Source: Stigmatella aurantiaca DW4/3-1 (lineage in GTDB: Bacteria > Myxococcota > Myxococcia > Myxococcales > Myxococcaceae). Taken from it: a DNA stretch of 64,000 nucleotides. Numbering within the stretch: the stretch's first letter is position 1; the number at the start of each line of letters is the position of its first letter. This document shows, in pieces, positions 36,227 to 44,743 of the stretch. The notes beneath the pieces are model-generated. The model was not told where the DNA came from. It did no database searches and saw only the letters and a list, made by a program, of their open reading frames with translations. The DNA lies in contig NC_014623.1 of assembly GCF_000165485.1 (NCBI RefSeq), forward strand, positions 7,954,893 to 8,018,892, given 5' to 3'. Made by a program: the position numbers and the translations under genes.

Positions 36227-37408
36227 TCAGAACATGTCTGGCAAGACGGGCGGCGGGCTGGAGAAGATCGCGGCCGCCCGCCGGAGGGTGGCATCTTCCG
36301 CCGCGAGGGCCCCCACGGAGCGCAGCACTTCCGGCGACAGGAAACCCGAATAGAGCGGCGCGAGCGCCCGGATGTTCAGCCGGAGCTGCCCTTCCCCTCC
36401 CCGCTCCACCCGGCCCTCGCCGCCGGACACGTGGAGGACGAAGCGCCCCTGGTTCTCGGGGAAGAGTTCGTCCTCCACTTCCAGGTGCAGGGTGCCGGAC
36501 AGCCCTTCCGGATACCCGCGCGCCTCGAGGGCGGCCGGGACGTCCAGCACCCTCAGCATCCAGTGATAGAGCAACTTCACCTGATACGTCTGCTCCTGGA
36601 GCAGGAACAGCAGGGGATCCGCCGGACCGCCGCTCCAGACCGCCTCGAGGGCCAGCGACTTGTGGTCCCCCAGGAAGCTCAGCAACCGCCGCGCCGCCGC
36701 GGGGGTCAGGGCAACGAAGTCCGTGAGGACCAGTTCCTGCTTGAGTTCCACCTTGCGCCGGCGCACGAGGTAGACATAGCCCTCCACGCCTTGAGCCCCC
36801 TCCACGAGAAAGCCGTAGGCGGTCTCGTTGCGAGGGCTGATCACGCGGTTCCAGATAAAGGGAACGCGATCGAGGTAGCCGTGGCGCGAGACGGCATGGC
36901 GGCGGTAGACGTCCCACAACACCGGGTGGTCCGCGTCCCTGACCGGCCGCAGCGCCAAGGTCCGCTCCCGGAAATCGAGCCCCTCGATCTGCGCGCGAAT
37001 CTCATACCGGGAGCCCGCCTGCTCGTAGCCCACGCGCCGGTAGAGGGTTTGGGTGGACGGATAGAGCACGGAGAGGGGAAAACCCGCCCCCCGCATCTCC
37101 TGGAGGACTTGCCGCATGAGCTGCGTGGCCGTGCCCTGCCCTCGCGCGCTGGGGGACACGCCCACGCCGCCAATGCCCGCCATGGCGACCCGGCGTCCGC
37201 CGTACCACTGCCCCATGGGAATGGGGAGCGCCATGGCCACCACCTCCCCTGACTCCCGCAGCACCCGGAAGTTCGCAATGCCGGCCTTCTCCGTCACCGC
37301 GGCCGCGTCCTGGGGAGAGAGGGCGAACGACTGCGCTTCAATGTCGTTCACTGCCTTCAGCTCCTCCATCCCTTCCGGAGGGCCGAACCGAGGTGTGTCC
37401 GTCGCCAT
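36227..37408 (-). CDS. Eis-like GNAT N-acetyltransferase
   Basis: A 393-residue protein with the three-part layout of the Eis family: an N-terminal GNAT domain with acetyl-CoA loop GVSPSARGQGTATQLM near residue 100, a second degenerate GNAT domain, and a C-terminal sterol-carrier-like domain ending in a free carboxylate. The C-terminus PPPVLPDMF fits the …DxxF type ends of Eis, where the carboxylate acts in catalysis. Eis proteins acetylate aminoglycosides and lysine or polyamine amines. The start ATG 37408 (MATDTPRFG) is chosen from homology; upstream sequence looks non-coding. Confidence 0.87.
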   Translation of the reverse strand: MATDTPRFGPPEGMEELKAVNDIEAQSFALSPQDAAAVTEKAGIANFRVLRESGEVVAMALPIPMGQWYGGRRVAMAGIGGVGVSPSARGQGTATQLMRQVLQEMRGAGFPLSVLYPSTQTLYRRVGYEQAGSRYEIRAQIEGLDFRERTLALRPVRDADHPVLWDVYRRHAVSRHGYLDRVPFIWNRVISPRNETAYGFLVEGAQGVEGYVYLVRRRKVELKQELVLTDFVALTPAAARRLLSFLGDHKSLALEAVWSGGPADPLLFLLQEQTYQVKLLYHWMLRVLDVPAALEARGYPEGLSGTLHLEVEDELFPENQGRFVLHVSGGEGRVERGGEGQLRLNIRALAPLYSGFLSPEVLRSVGALAAEDATLRRAAAIFSSPPPVLPDMF

Positions 37409-37455
37409 GATTCCTCTGCTTTCGGTTGAAGCACCGATAGTATTCCGAACCAACC

Positions 37456-38352
37456 TTGAACCTGTCCTGCCAATCCTGCGGCGCCCAGCTCGTGGTGGAA
37501 GAGACGCTGCGCACCACCACGTGCCCTTACTGCGCGGCCCCCTCGGTGGTGGAGCGCCCTTCGGCCCCGGACCGGCCACGGCCCACCTTCGCATTGGGGT
37601 TCGTGCAGCTTCCCGAAAGAGCCCGGGAACTCGCGCGGCAAAACCTCCTGCGGCGCAGCTTCTGGGCCCCCTCCAGCCTCCGGAACGCCTCGGTCGAGGC
37701 CCTGCGCGGCATCTACGTCCCAGCCTACCTCTACAGCGTGCTGGTGCGCTCCGAGTTCAGCGCCTCCATCGGCGAGAACTACACGGAGACGGAGACTTAC
37801 ACGACGACGGAGAACGGGCGGCAGGTCACCCGCACCCGGCAAGTCACCCGCACCGAGTGGCGTCCCCTCCACGGGCGGCACGCGGAGTACGTCCAGGAGG
37901 TGCTCGTCACCGCCTCCTCCGGCCTGACCAACGACGAACTCCAGGCCCTGGAGCCGTTCGACCTGCGGCAACTGCGGCGCTACGAGGATGCGCTCATCGC
38001 GGGATGGATCGCCGAGGAGCCCTCGCTTCCCCAGGAGAAGTGCCTGGAGCTGGCGCGCCAGGAAGTCCGAGGCCACATGAAGCAGCGGCTCTCCGCCTTC
38101 ATGCCAGGAGACTCCCACCGGGAGCTCTCGTACTCGACCCAGTTCGAAAACGAGGCGCTGTCGGTCTGCCTGCTGCCCGTCTGGGTCCTGGCCCTGCGCC
38201 ATGATCCCCAGGCCCCTCCGCTGCGCTTCCTGGTCAACGGCCAGACCGGCGCCGTCCATGGCAGGGTGCCCATCTCCTGGGTCAAGGTTGTCCTCGCGGT
38301 GCTCGTGGCCCTGCTCGTGATGGGCTCTCTGTTCCTCCTCTTCTCGAAGTGA
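37456..38352 (+). CDS. Zinc-ribbon membrane protein, paralogue 1
   Basis: A 298-residue protein with an N-terminal zinc ribbon (C5, C8, C23, C26), a soluble middle with a Thr/Glu-rich NYTETETYTTTENGRQVTRT segment, and one C-terminal membrane helix (WVKVVLAVLVALLVMGSLFL). The only possible start is TTG 37456, because a stop lies six codons upstream and no ATG precedes the ribbon. The next gene encodes a homologue with the same C-terminal plan (PVWVLALR versus PAYVLAYR). The function is unknown; a cytoplasmic Zn-ribbon domain tethered to the membrane is what can be seen. Confidence 0.78.
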   Translation: MNLSCQSCGAQLVVEETLRTTTCPYCAAPSVVERPSAPDRPRPTFALGFVQLPERARELARQNLLRRSFWAPSSLRNASVEALRGIYVPAYLYSVLVRSEFSASIGENYTETETYTTTENGRQVTRTRQVTRTEWRPLHGRHAEYVQEVLVTASSGLTNDELQALEPFDLRQLRRYEDALIAGWIAEEPSLPQEKCLELARQEVRGHMKQRLSAFMPGDSHRELSYSTQFENEALSVCLLPVWVLALRHDPQAPPLRFLVNGQTGAVHGRVPISWVKVVLAVLVALLVMGSLFLLFSK

Positions 38353-38356
38353 GCGC

Positions 38357-39313
38357 ATGCCTTCCACCGAGTCCTCCTGCAAGCGCTGCCACAGCGCGTT
38401 GGAAGCAGAAGATCTCCGCTGCACCGTCTGCGCGCTCCCCACGCCCGAGCGGGCACGGGGCCCCGAGGGCCTGGTCAAAGCCCGCGTCACCCGCTGTGGC
38501 ACCTGTGGTGCCGCGGTCGCGTACTCCGTGGAAGCCCAGGCGCCCCGGTGCGCCTACTGCACCTCGGTCATGCACACCGAGACCCAGGCGGATCCCGTCG
38601 ATCAGGCAGACCGGTTCGTCCCCTTCACGGTCGATCCGGAGACGGCCCGGAAAGCCTTGCAGACGTTCCTGGGCAATGGCGGCTTCTTCCGCCCTTCGGA
38701 TCTGGCGAGCACCGCGGCCATCGACTCCCTGAAGCCGCTGTGGTGGCCCGCCTGGGCCTTCGATGCCCAGGCCGTGGTCACCTGGACCGCGGACACCAAT
38801 GAAGGCGCCCGGCGAAGCGACTGGGCCCCCCATGCGGGAGAGTCCCAGTTCGTCCTCCGCGACATCCTGGTCTCCGCCTCCCGGGGTCTGACGCTGAAAG
38901 AAACCACCGGACTTGCCCCCGCCTACGATCTCTCCCAGGCCGCCGCCGGGCAACAGGGGCCCGCCGAGGCACAGGTGGAACTCTTCGACGTCACGCGCTC
39001 TGGCGCCCGCAGACAAATCCTGGCCGCCGTCCAGGCGGAAGCCCGGGCGCACATCGCCCGGACGGAGTTTGCCGGGCGCCGCCACCGGAACCTGAACGTG
39101 GCCGTGGTGCTGTCAGGCTTGAAGACCGGCCACTTCGAGCTGCCCGCCTACGTGCTCGCCTACCGCTACCGCCACAAGCTCTACCGGGTCGTGGTTCACG
39201 GCCAACAGGCCGGGTGTGTCCTCGGCGACAGGCCCGTCTCGGGGGTGAAGGTGGTGCTCACCGTCTTCGCCGGCCTGTTGCTCGCCGCGCTGCTGCTGCG
39301 CCTGTTCTCCTGA
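38357..39313 (+). CDS. Zinc-ribbon membrane protein, paralogue 2 (two ribbons)
   Basis: A 318-residue homologue of the preceding protein, four bases downstream and so co-transcribed. It has two zinc ribbons (C8/C11/C22/C25 and C47/C50/C65/C68), a middle part with LVSASRGLTLKETTGLAPAY matching LVTASSGLTNDELQALEPF of paralogue 1, and a C-terminal membrane helix (VKVVLTVFAGLLLAALLLRL). The pair probably arose by tandem duplication and may form a heteromer. I know of no assigned function. Confidence 0.78.
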   Translation: MPSTESSCKRCHSALEAEDLRCTVCALPTPERARGPEGLVKARVTRCGTCGAAVAYSVEAQAPRCAYCTSVMHTETQADPVDQADRFVPFTVDPETARKALQTFLGNGGFFRPSDLASTAAIDSLKPLWWPAWAFDAQAVVTWTADTNEGARRSDWAPHAGESQFVLRDILVSASRGLTLKETTGLAPAYDLSQAAAGQQGPAEAQVELFDVTRSGARRQILAAVQAEARAHIARTEFAGRRHRNLNVAVVLSGLKTGHFELPAYVLAYRYRHKLYRVVVHGQQAGCVLGDRPVSGVKVVLTVFAGLLLAALLLRLFS

Positions 39314-39321
39314 AACAGGCG

Positions 39322-40854
39322 TCAGCCCTGACGCTCATCACGGGTGGCGATGATGTGCCGGTAGGGCACCACGCGAACCAGCTCATCCAACGTGGTCAAC
39401 CCCGCGGCGATCTTCTCCAGGGCGTCGTCCACCATGGTCTTGAAGAAGTGCTCCCGCGCGTACTTGCGGATCTGTGCGTTGTGGGCTCCCGAGACGATGA
39501 GATCCTGCATGCTCGGGTCCACCAAGAGCAGCTCGAAAATACCGATGCGGCTGCGATAGCCCGTGTGATGGCAGTGGGCGCACCCCCGCCCCTTTCGCGT
39601 CTGCACGCCCTCCAGCAGGGAGCCAAAGAGCACCTTCTGCTCCTCGGTGGGCTCGTACTGCTCCGTGCACTTCTCGCAGACACGGCGGGCCAGCCGCTGC
39701 GCCAGGATGGCCAGGAGTGCGTCCGCGATGTCCGTGTTGTCCAGCTCCAGGCCCCGCAGGCGGCCGATGGCCCCCACCGCGTCCGCGGTGTGGAGCGTGC
39801 CCAGGACGAGGTGGCCGGTGCGGGCCGCATTGAGGGCCGTGCTGCCCGTCTCCAGGTCGCGGATTTCTCCCACCAGCAACACGTTCGGATCCTGACGCAG
39901 AAGCGCGCGCAACAGCGATGCGTAAGGCATCTGCGGGCTGACCTGCTTCTGGTTGACCTTGGGGACGAAGTACTCGATCGGATCCTCGGCGGTGATGATC
40001 TTCCGCCGCCCGTCATTGAGCTGGGCCAGGGCCGAATACAGCGTGGTCGTCTTCCCGCTGCCCGTGGGCCCCGTCACGAGCACGAGCCCCTCGGGGTTGA
40101 CGAGCAGTTGCAGGAAGATGCGCTGCATCTCGGCATTCATCCCGAGCTTGCTCACCGGAACGAGCCCGGCGTCCGAGTCGAGGATGCGGATGACGACGTC
40201 CTCGCCCGTGGGACTCGGCACCACGCTCACGCGGTAGTCGATGACCTTGCGGTCCTCCTCCCCCCGGTCGATGACCGCGCGGATGCGGCCATCCTGGGGC
40301 TTGCGGCGCTCGGTGATGTCCAGCTCCGCGAGGATCTTGATCCGGCTGACCACCTCGTGGACCGTCTCCGGATCCATGTCCGTGTACATCTGGTGCAGGA
40401 TGCCGTCGATCCGCAGGCGGAAGTCCACATCCCCCGGGTAGCACTCGATGTGGATGTCCGAGGACTTCTTGTCCACCGCCATGACGAGGATGTTGTTGAC
40501 GAGTTCCACGGCGGACGGCTGGGACTTGGAGAGCGGTCCGGGGCGAATGACGAGATTCGCCAGCACGCGAGGCCCAGAGCCAAAGCCCGCCTGAAGGGCG
40601 GATTCGACCTCGTACCGGTTGAGCCGCACCGGCTGGATGGGACGCTCCAGCAGATCTCCAATCTGCTGGAGGACGTGCACGGCATCCGGCCGCACCATGC
40701 CCACCGTCACCGTGGCGTTCGGGTTCTCCGGCTCGACCTTGCCCAGGACCACCACGAGGTGCCGGCGGCAGAAGGGCTCGGGCAAAAGCCGCAGGGAGTT
40801 GCGATCGAGCTGAAACTGGGAGAGTTCGGAGAAACCGTCGGGGCCATTCGGCAT
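39322..40854 (-). CDS. PulE/GspE-type secretion or pilus ATPase
   Basis: A 510-residue hexameric secretion ATPase. Residues 1-100 form a divergent N-terminal domain. The catalytic core has Walker A GPTGSGKTTTLYSAL near 264, the Asp box ITAEDPIEYF, Walker B-type LLRQDPNVLLVGEIRDLET and the His box GHLVLGTLHTADAVGAIGRL. A tetracysteine zinc finger (CEKC … CAHC) follows. Such proteins power type II secretion or type IV pilus assembly, but no other secretion genes are adjacent. Its ATG is only four bases after the stop of the ceramidase gene, so both are probably on one transcript. Confidence 0.92.
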   Translation of the reverse strand: MPNGPDGFSELSQFQLDRNSLRLLPEPFCRRHLVVVLGKVEPENPNATVTVGMVRPDAVHVLQQIGDLLERPIQPVRLNRYEVESALQAGFGSGPRVLANLVIRPGPLSKSQPSAVELVNNILVMAVDKKSSDIHIECYPGDVDFRLRIDGILHQMYTDMDPETVHEVVSRIKILAELDITERRKPQDGRIRAVIDRGEEDRKVIDYRVSVVPSPTGEDVVIRILDSDAGLVPVSKLGMNAEMQRIFLQLLVNPEGLVLVTGPTGSGKTTTLYSALAQLNDGRRKIITAEDPIEYFVPKVNQKQVSPQMPYASLLRALLRQDPNVLLVGEIRDLETGSTALNAARTGHLVLGTLHTADAVGAIGRLRGLELDNTDIADALLAILAQRLARRVCEKCTEQYEPTEEQKVLFGSLLEGVQTRKGRGCAHCHHTGYRSRIGIFELLLVDPSMQDLIVSGAHNAQIRKYAREHFFKTMVDDALEKIAAGLTTLDELVRVVPYRHIIATRDERQG

Positions 40855-40858
40855 GGGC

Positions 40859-42931
40859 TTACTGGACGGTAAACTCTCTGGAGTAGCCCGTATAGGGGCG
40901 AATCACCCCATCCCAGCCGGACTTCCAGTCGCCGTCATGCCGGATGCGGTACGTGCCCGGAACCGCCGTGGAGGGAATGGCCCACTCGATGGTCACGTGC
41001 GAGCACGCCAGCGTGGGCACACAGTTGTTGCGCTCCCACCGGTACTTCGTCTCCCAGTCCCAGTCGTACAGGACGGGGATCCACGTCGAGCCCGACTTGC
41101 GCTGCACCTGGAGGAAAGAGCCCTGCCGGCGCAGGTTGTTCTTCGGATGGCCTCCCCAGAACTTCACGCTCACCGTCTGGCCGCGCGTGTACGAGGCATT
41201 CGCCTGGGTCACCACGCCCCCGAACTCCACCCACAGCAGCTTGTCGTCGAACACCACCCCGGTTTGCAGGCTCGTCTGCTCGTTGCGCAGGTCTCTTGGG
41301 GCGATGCCCGCCGCCACCGGAGTCCCCGCGCGAAGGGCCGAGGCCAGCCGCTCCGTCTCCTGCTGCACCGCCGCCAGCGTCCACGGCCCGAAGTGGGTGG
41401 AAGCGCCCTCGTAGTCCTGCTTCGCGTACTCCTCGCGCGTGACCAGGTAGCCCGCGTAGGCATTCGACAGACCGGCGATCACCACCTGATCCACCCCCAC
41501 GGGCGCCAGCTGCGCCAGGACCGTCTGCCGCAGCCTCCGGCCGGCCATCGTCGTCATCTCGAAGGGCACCGCCACCAGCGCCAGGTTGCCCAGGGTGACC
41601 ACCTGCAACGGGAGCACCTCCGGCGTCCACGGGTAGGGCACCATGGTTCCCATCTCCAGCACGACGGGCTTCTCGCCCTGGCAGGAGGTCGTGGTGAGCC
41701 CGCAGGTGAACTCACTCCAGATGTTGCGGACCTGCTCGCAGGTCGCGCCCTCGCTGCCGAAGCCTGGCCCATCCTCCGCGCCCGCCAGCATGGAGACGCC
41801 AATGGCCGCCTCACACGTGGAGCGCCACACGCCGTCCGTGTACTTCGGGGCCACCGAGACCTCATCCATCTTCACGTAGGCATGCCGGTAGTCCACCGCG
41901 CCCACCAACGGCTGCGAGGCCCCGTCATAGAGCTGCTTGGCCAGGACGTACTGCTTGCGGCCCGAGAGCTCCGTGCTCTCGAAGTCATTGGCCCCGCCCC
42001 CGTTGGTTCCCCCCAGGATGTTGGGGGTCACGTCCCCTTCGTTGCTCTGGGCGAAGGCCGCGACGAACGTCTTCGAGGCAAGGTAGTTCGTCCCCTTGTC
42101 CTTCTCGAAGAGATACGAGGCATAGCCTTTGTTGTCGCCGCTGATGAGCCGGTTGTCATTGCCCATGGACGTGCCGTGCACGGCGAACCAGTTGATGAGC
42201 CCCACCTCCGCGCCATCCGCGCCCTGGAGCTTCAGCAGCGTCATGCGCTTGTCCGTGTCATAGGGGGACTGCCCCCGCTCCGCGGCGGGGTTGCGCAGGT
42301 ACGCCCCAGGCGAGCGGTTGATGGTCGCCCCGAGCAGATCCCCCGAGGTGATGCGCACGTTGCCTGGCACAAGGTTGATGTGCGCCTGGACGATGGCCTG
42401 GAAGATGCCATCCACGATGGCCTCGAAGTTCTGCCGGTCGTACCCCAGGATGGTCAGGTTATAGAGCGCGTAGTGCGAGAAGCCGCCCGGCCCGCTGTGG
42501 GTGTGCGTGGCGCTGAGCACCACGTTCTCATCCGTGTAGAGGTTGCCGAACCGCGCCTTCAGACGCTCCACCACTTGCTGCCTCACCCCCTGGAAGATCT
42601 GCCCCGCGTCCGCGCTGACGAAGGCCACGCGTTTGCCATTGCACGGCGAGGCGACGACGAAGGCGCGGGCGCGCAAGCGCTGGTGAATGCCCGCAGTCTT
42701 CTGATCGATCATCGCGTAGCCCATCATGCCCAGCTCCGCGGCGGGACCGGTGATGTCGTAGATGCCCGAGCCCACCTGAAAGGCGGTGTTGCCCGCGCAG
42801 GCACCCGTCAACAACTCCTGGTCGTCCGCAGTGGCGCCGCCCCCCCGCTCGGAGGCACTGTCCGGGATGCACGCGCTCAGCGCGAGCACCAACGCCCAGG
42901 TACACCAGGAACCCGATGACTTTCGCATCAT
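40859..42931 (-). CDS. Secreted neutral ceramidase (lipoprotein)
   Basis: A 690-residue protein with a lipoprotein signal (lipobox ALSAC, C21). It shows the neutral/alkaline ceramidase fold: GSGIYDITGPAAELGMMGYA at the domain start, zinc-binding ATHTHSGPGGFSHYALYN, INRSPGAYLRNP (nucleophile Ser region) and WFAVHGTSMGNDN. A C-terminal immunoglobulin-like domain ends in YSREFTVQ. It hydrolyses the amide bond of ceramide to sphingosine and fatty acid at the cell surface or outside. Myxobacteria both make sphingolipid-like lipids and attack prey membranes, so either use is possible. Two start Met codons are adjacent. It diverges from the methylase gene. Confidence 0.93.
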   Translation of the reverse strand: MMRKSSGSWCTWALVLALSACIPDSASERGGGATADDQELLTGACAGNTAFQVGSGIYDITGPAAELGMMGYAMIDQKTAGIHQRLRARAFVVASPCNGKRVAFVSADAGQIFQGVRQQVVERLKARFGNLYTDENVVLSATHTHSGPGGFSHYALYNLTILGYDRQNFEAIVDGIFQAIVQAHINLVPGNVRITSGDLLGATINRSPGAYLRNPAAERGQSPYDTDKRMTLLKLQGADGAEVGLINWFAVHGTSMGNDNRLISGDNKGYASYLFEKDKGTNYLASKTFVAAFAQSNEGDVTPNILGGTNGGGANDFESTELSGRKQYVLAKQLYDGASQPLVGAVDYRHAYVKMDEVSVAPKYTDGVWRSTCEAAIGVSMLAGAEDGPGFGSEGATCEQVRNIWSEFTCGLTTTSCQGEKPVVLEMGTMVPYPWTPEVLPLQVVTLGNLALVAVPFEMTTMAGRRLRQTVLAQLAPVGVDQVVIAGLSNAYAGYLVTREEYAKQDYEGASTHFGPWTLAAVQQETERLASALRAGTPVAAGIAPRDLRNEQTSLQTGVVFDDKLLWVEFGGVVTQANASYTRGQTVSVKFWGGHPKNNLRRQGSFLQVQRKSGSTWIPVLYDWDWETKYRWERNNCVPTLACSHVTIEWAIPSTAVPGTYRIRHDGDWKSGWDGVIRPYTGYSREFTVQ

Positions 42932-42983
42932 TCCTCCCTCACTCTGTTCGAAGTCCTTCCAGTCTATCCTTGACCTGGAGAGG

Positions 42984-44564
42984 ATGAGAGCCCGGATGCC
43001 CCGTGCCCGTCCCGCACCGCCCGCACTCGACGAAGAAGCCCTTGTCCATCGGTTTCCCGGGCTAGACCGGCGTGTCCTCGGCGCCTATTACACGCCCGCC
43101 TCCTTGGTGGAACGCACGTTGGGGCTCGCTTTGACGCACCTGGACAGCGGGCCGCTGTCCATCGTGGATCCCGCCTGTGGTGCCGGTGCGTTTCTGTCCG
43201 CCGCCGCACGCTTGCGGCCCGAGGCGAACCTGCTCGGCCTGGAAGTCACGGCGCCCGCCGCCCAGCTGTGTCAGGCCCGCGTGCCATCGGCCAAGGTGTT
43301 CGTGGGAGATGCCTTGCGAGGGGGCCTGGAGCCGCTGCTGACGCACATCCCCGCGGCCCACCAGGAGCTGTGGGTGGGCAACCCGCCCTACAACGGCACC
43401 TCTCCCGTGCTCAAGGACCGGCCCGCCTATGCCCGGCTCCGCTCGCTGCTGCCGGTCGCGCTGCCCTCCGGCACGAGCCTGAGGGATGACTTCGCCTTCT
43501 TCCTCCTCGTCGCCGCGCACCGGCTCACCACCCGTCCCGGGGTGCTCGCCTTCATCACCCCGTCCAGCCTCCTCGACGCCTTCCTCTATGCCCCGCTGCG
43601 CCAGGCGCTGCTCGACATGCTGAAGCTGCGCCAGGTGGTGGATCTGGGCGCGGGGGCGTTCGCCAACACCCAGGTCCGCACCTGCATCACCGTCTGGAGT
43701 TCCCTGCCCGGCCCCACCGTTCCCACCCACTTCGAGAAAACGGGCGGGAACAGCACGTTCATCCCCTCGCCTCCCGAGTGGCGGCTCGCCCCCACTCCCC
43801 ACGAGGCAACGGAACTCGATGCGCGCTGGCAGACGCGGGGAGAGCCCCTCACCCAACTGGTTCCCGTGAGCCTGCCCGGGGTGAAGACCCGCTTCGATGA
43901 GCTGCTGGTGGACGAAGACCCGGAGCGGCTCCTCGAGCGCCTGCGCCACTTCGCCCGGATCTCTCCCCGGGGACTCAACGGCTTCATGAAGGCCCACGGC
44001 ATTCCCAGCGCGCTCCTGCCCAAGCTGCGCGCCCTCAAGCAGGGCCCCGCGTTCCTCGTGGACCCGGCCCAGGTGCGCCCCTTCTTCCGCTACGCCGGGG
44101 CGCGCCACCGGGGCGCGCTTCCGCCCGAGGCTCGCGCCTTCTGCTACCTGGACCGGCGCCTCATTCCCCGCGGGGACCACCGGCTGCGCGGGCCGTATGA
44201 TCCGCATCGCGGCGAGGTGAAACTGCTCTTCAACGTGCGGGAACTCCCCCTGTCCGCGGCGCTCCTGGAGGAAGAGGGCTGCGTGCATGATCACCGCCAC
44301 GCGCGCTTCGCGCCCCTCTTCGTTCCTCAGCGCATCCGGGAAGAGGGGCTCGGCATCACCCGGGATGCCCGCTCTCCCCAAGCCCTGGGCCCCCTGGTCC
44401 CCAACCTCTCTCCCCGGGGCCTGGCGTGGGCGGAGCAACTCGGAGGCCCTCTCGCGGCCTTCCGTGAACTCGTGCGCTTTCTCAACAGCCCCCCGGTTCA
44501 GCGGATCTGGGCCCCTGCCTTTGGTGCGTCGCGCGTCCTGCCCATCCCGCTCACCGATGCATGA
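42984..44564 (+). CDS. N6-adenine DNA methyltransferase (gamma-type, solitary)
   Basis: A 526-residue protein with SAM motif I DPACGAGAFL and the catalytic NPPY motif in ELWVGNPPYNGTSPVL, in the order expected for type I/II gamma-class N6-adenine methylases. GAYYTPASLVERTL is the common lead-in of type IIG-like enzymes, and LRQVVDLGAGAFANTQVRTC follows NPPY. The C-terminal half could be a target recognition domain. No nuclease motif (PDxxxD/ExK) and no restriction gene is seen nearby, so it may be an orphan or silent IIG enzyme. ATG 42984 has GGAG three bases away; ATG 42996 is an alternative. Confidence 0.85.
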   Translation: MRARMPRARPAPPALDEEALVHRFPGLDRRVLGAYYTPASLVERTLGLALTHLDSGPLSIVDPACGAGAFLSAAARLRPEANLLGLEVTAPAAQLCQARVPSAKVFVGDALRGGLEPLLTHIPAAHQELWVGNPPYNGTSPVLKDRPAYARLRSLLPVALPSGTSLRDDFAFFLLVAAHRLTTRPGVLAFITPSSLLDAFLYAPLRQALLDMLKLRQVVDLGAGAFANTQVRTCITVWSSLPGPTVPTHFEKTGGNSTFIPSPPEWRLAPTPHEATELDARWQTRGEPLTQLVPVSLPGVKTRFDELLVDEDPERLLERLRHFARISPRGLNGFMKAHGIPSALLPKLRALKQGPAFLVDPAQVRPFFRYAGARHRGALPPEARAFCYLDRRLIPRGDHRLRGPYDPHRGEVKLLFNVRELPLSAALLEEEGCVHDHRHARFAPLFVPQRIREEGLGITRDARSPQALGPLVPNLSPRGLAWAEQLGGPLAAFRELVRFLNSPPVQRIWAPAFGASRVLPIPLTDA

Positions 44565-44634
44565 AGCACCAACATGTCTTCTCTCGTGGTTATTTTTTAA
44601 CACAAAGAAAACGCAATTTAACAGTTTTACAGCT

Positions 44635-44664
44635 ATTGACGGTATTGAAGCTTAAGAGCTAAGA
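44635..44664 (+). promoter_or_regulatory. Possible sigma70-type promoter of the alpha-lytic-type protease gene
   Basis: TTGACG at 44635-44640 is followed after 18 bases by TAAGAA. The box lies in a strikingly AT-rich stretch (44588-44665) within very GC-rich surroundings, about 80 bases before the ATG at 44744. Confidence 0.45.
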
Positions 44665-44743
44665 ATCCGTTTTGTGAGCGAGCCCGGAACACCCCGGGTT
44701 TGTTCACAACCCAACCCGCCTCATCCCCCGAGGTAGTACATCC

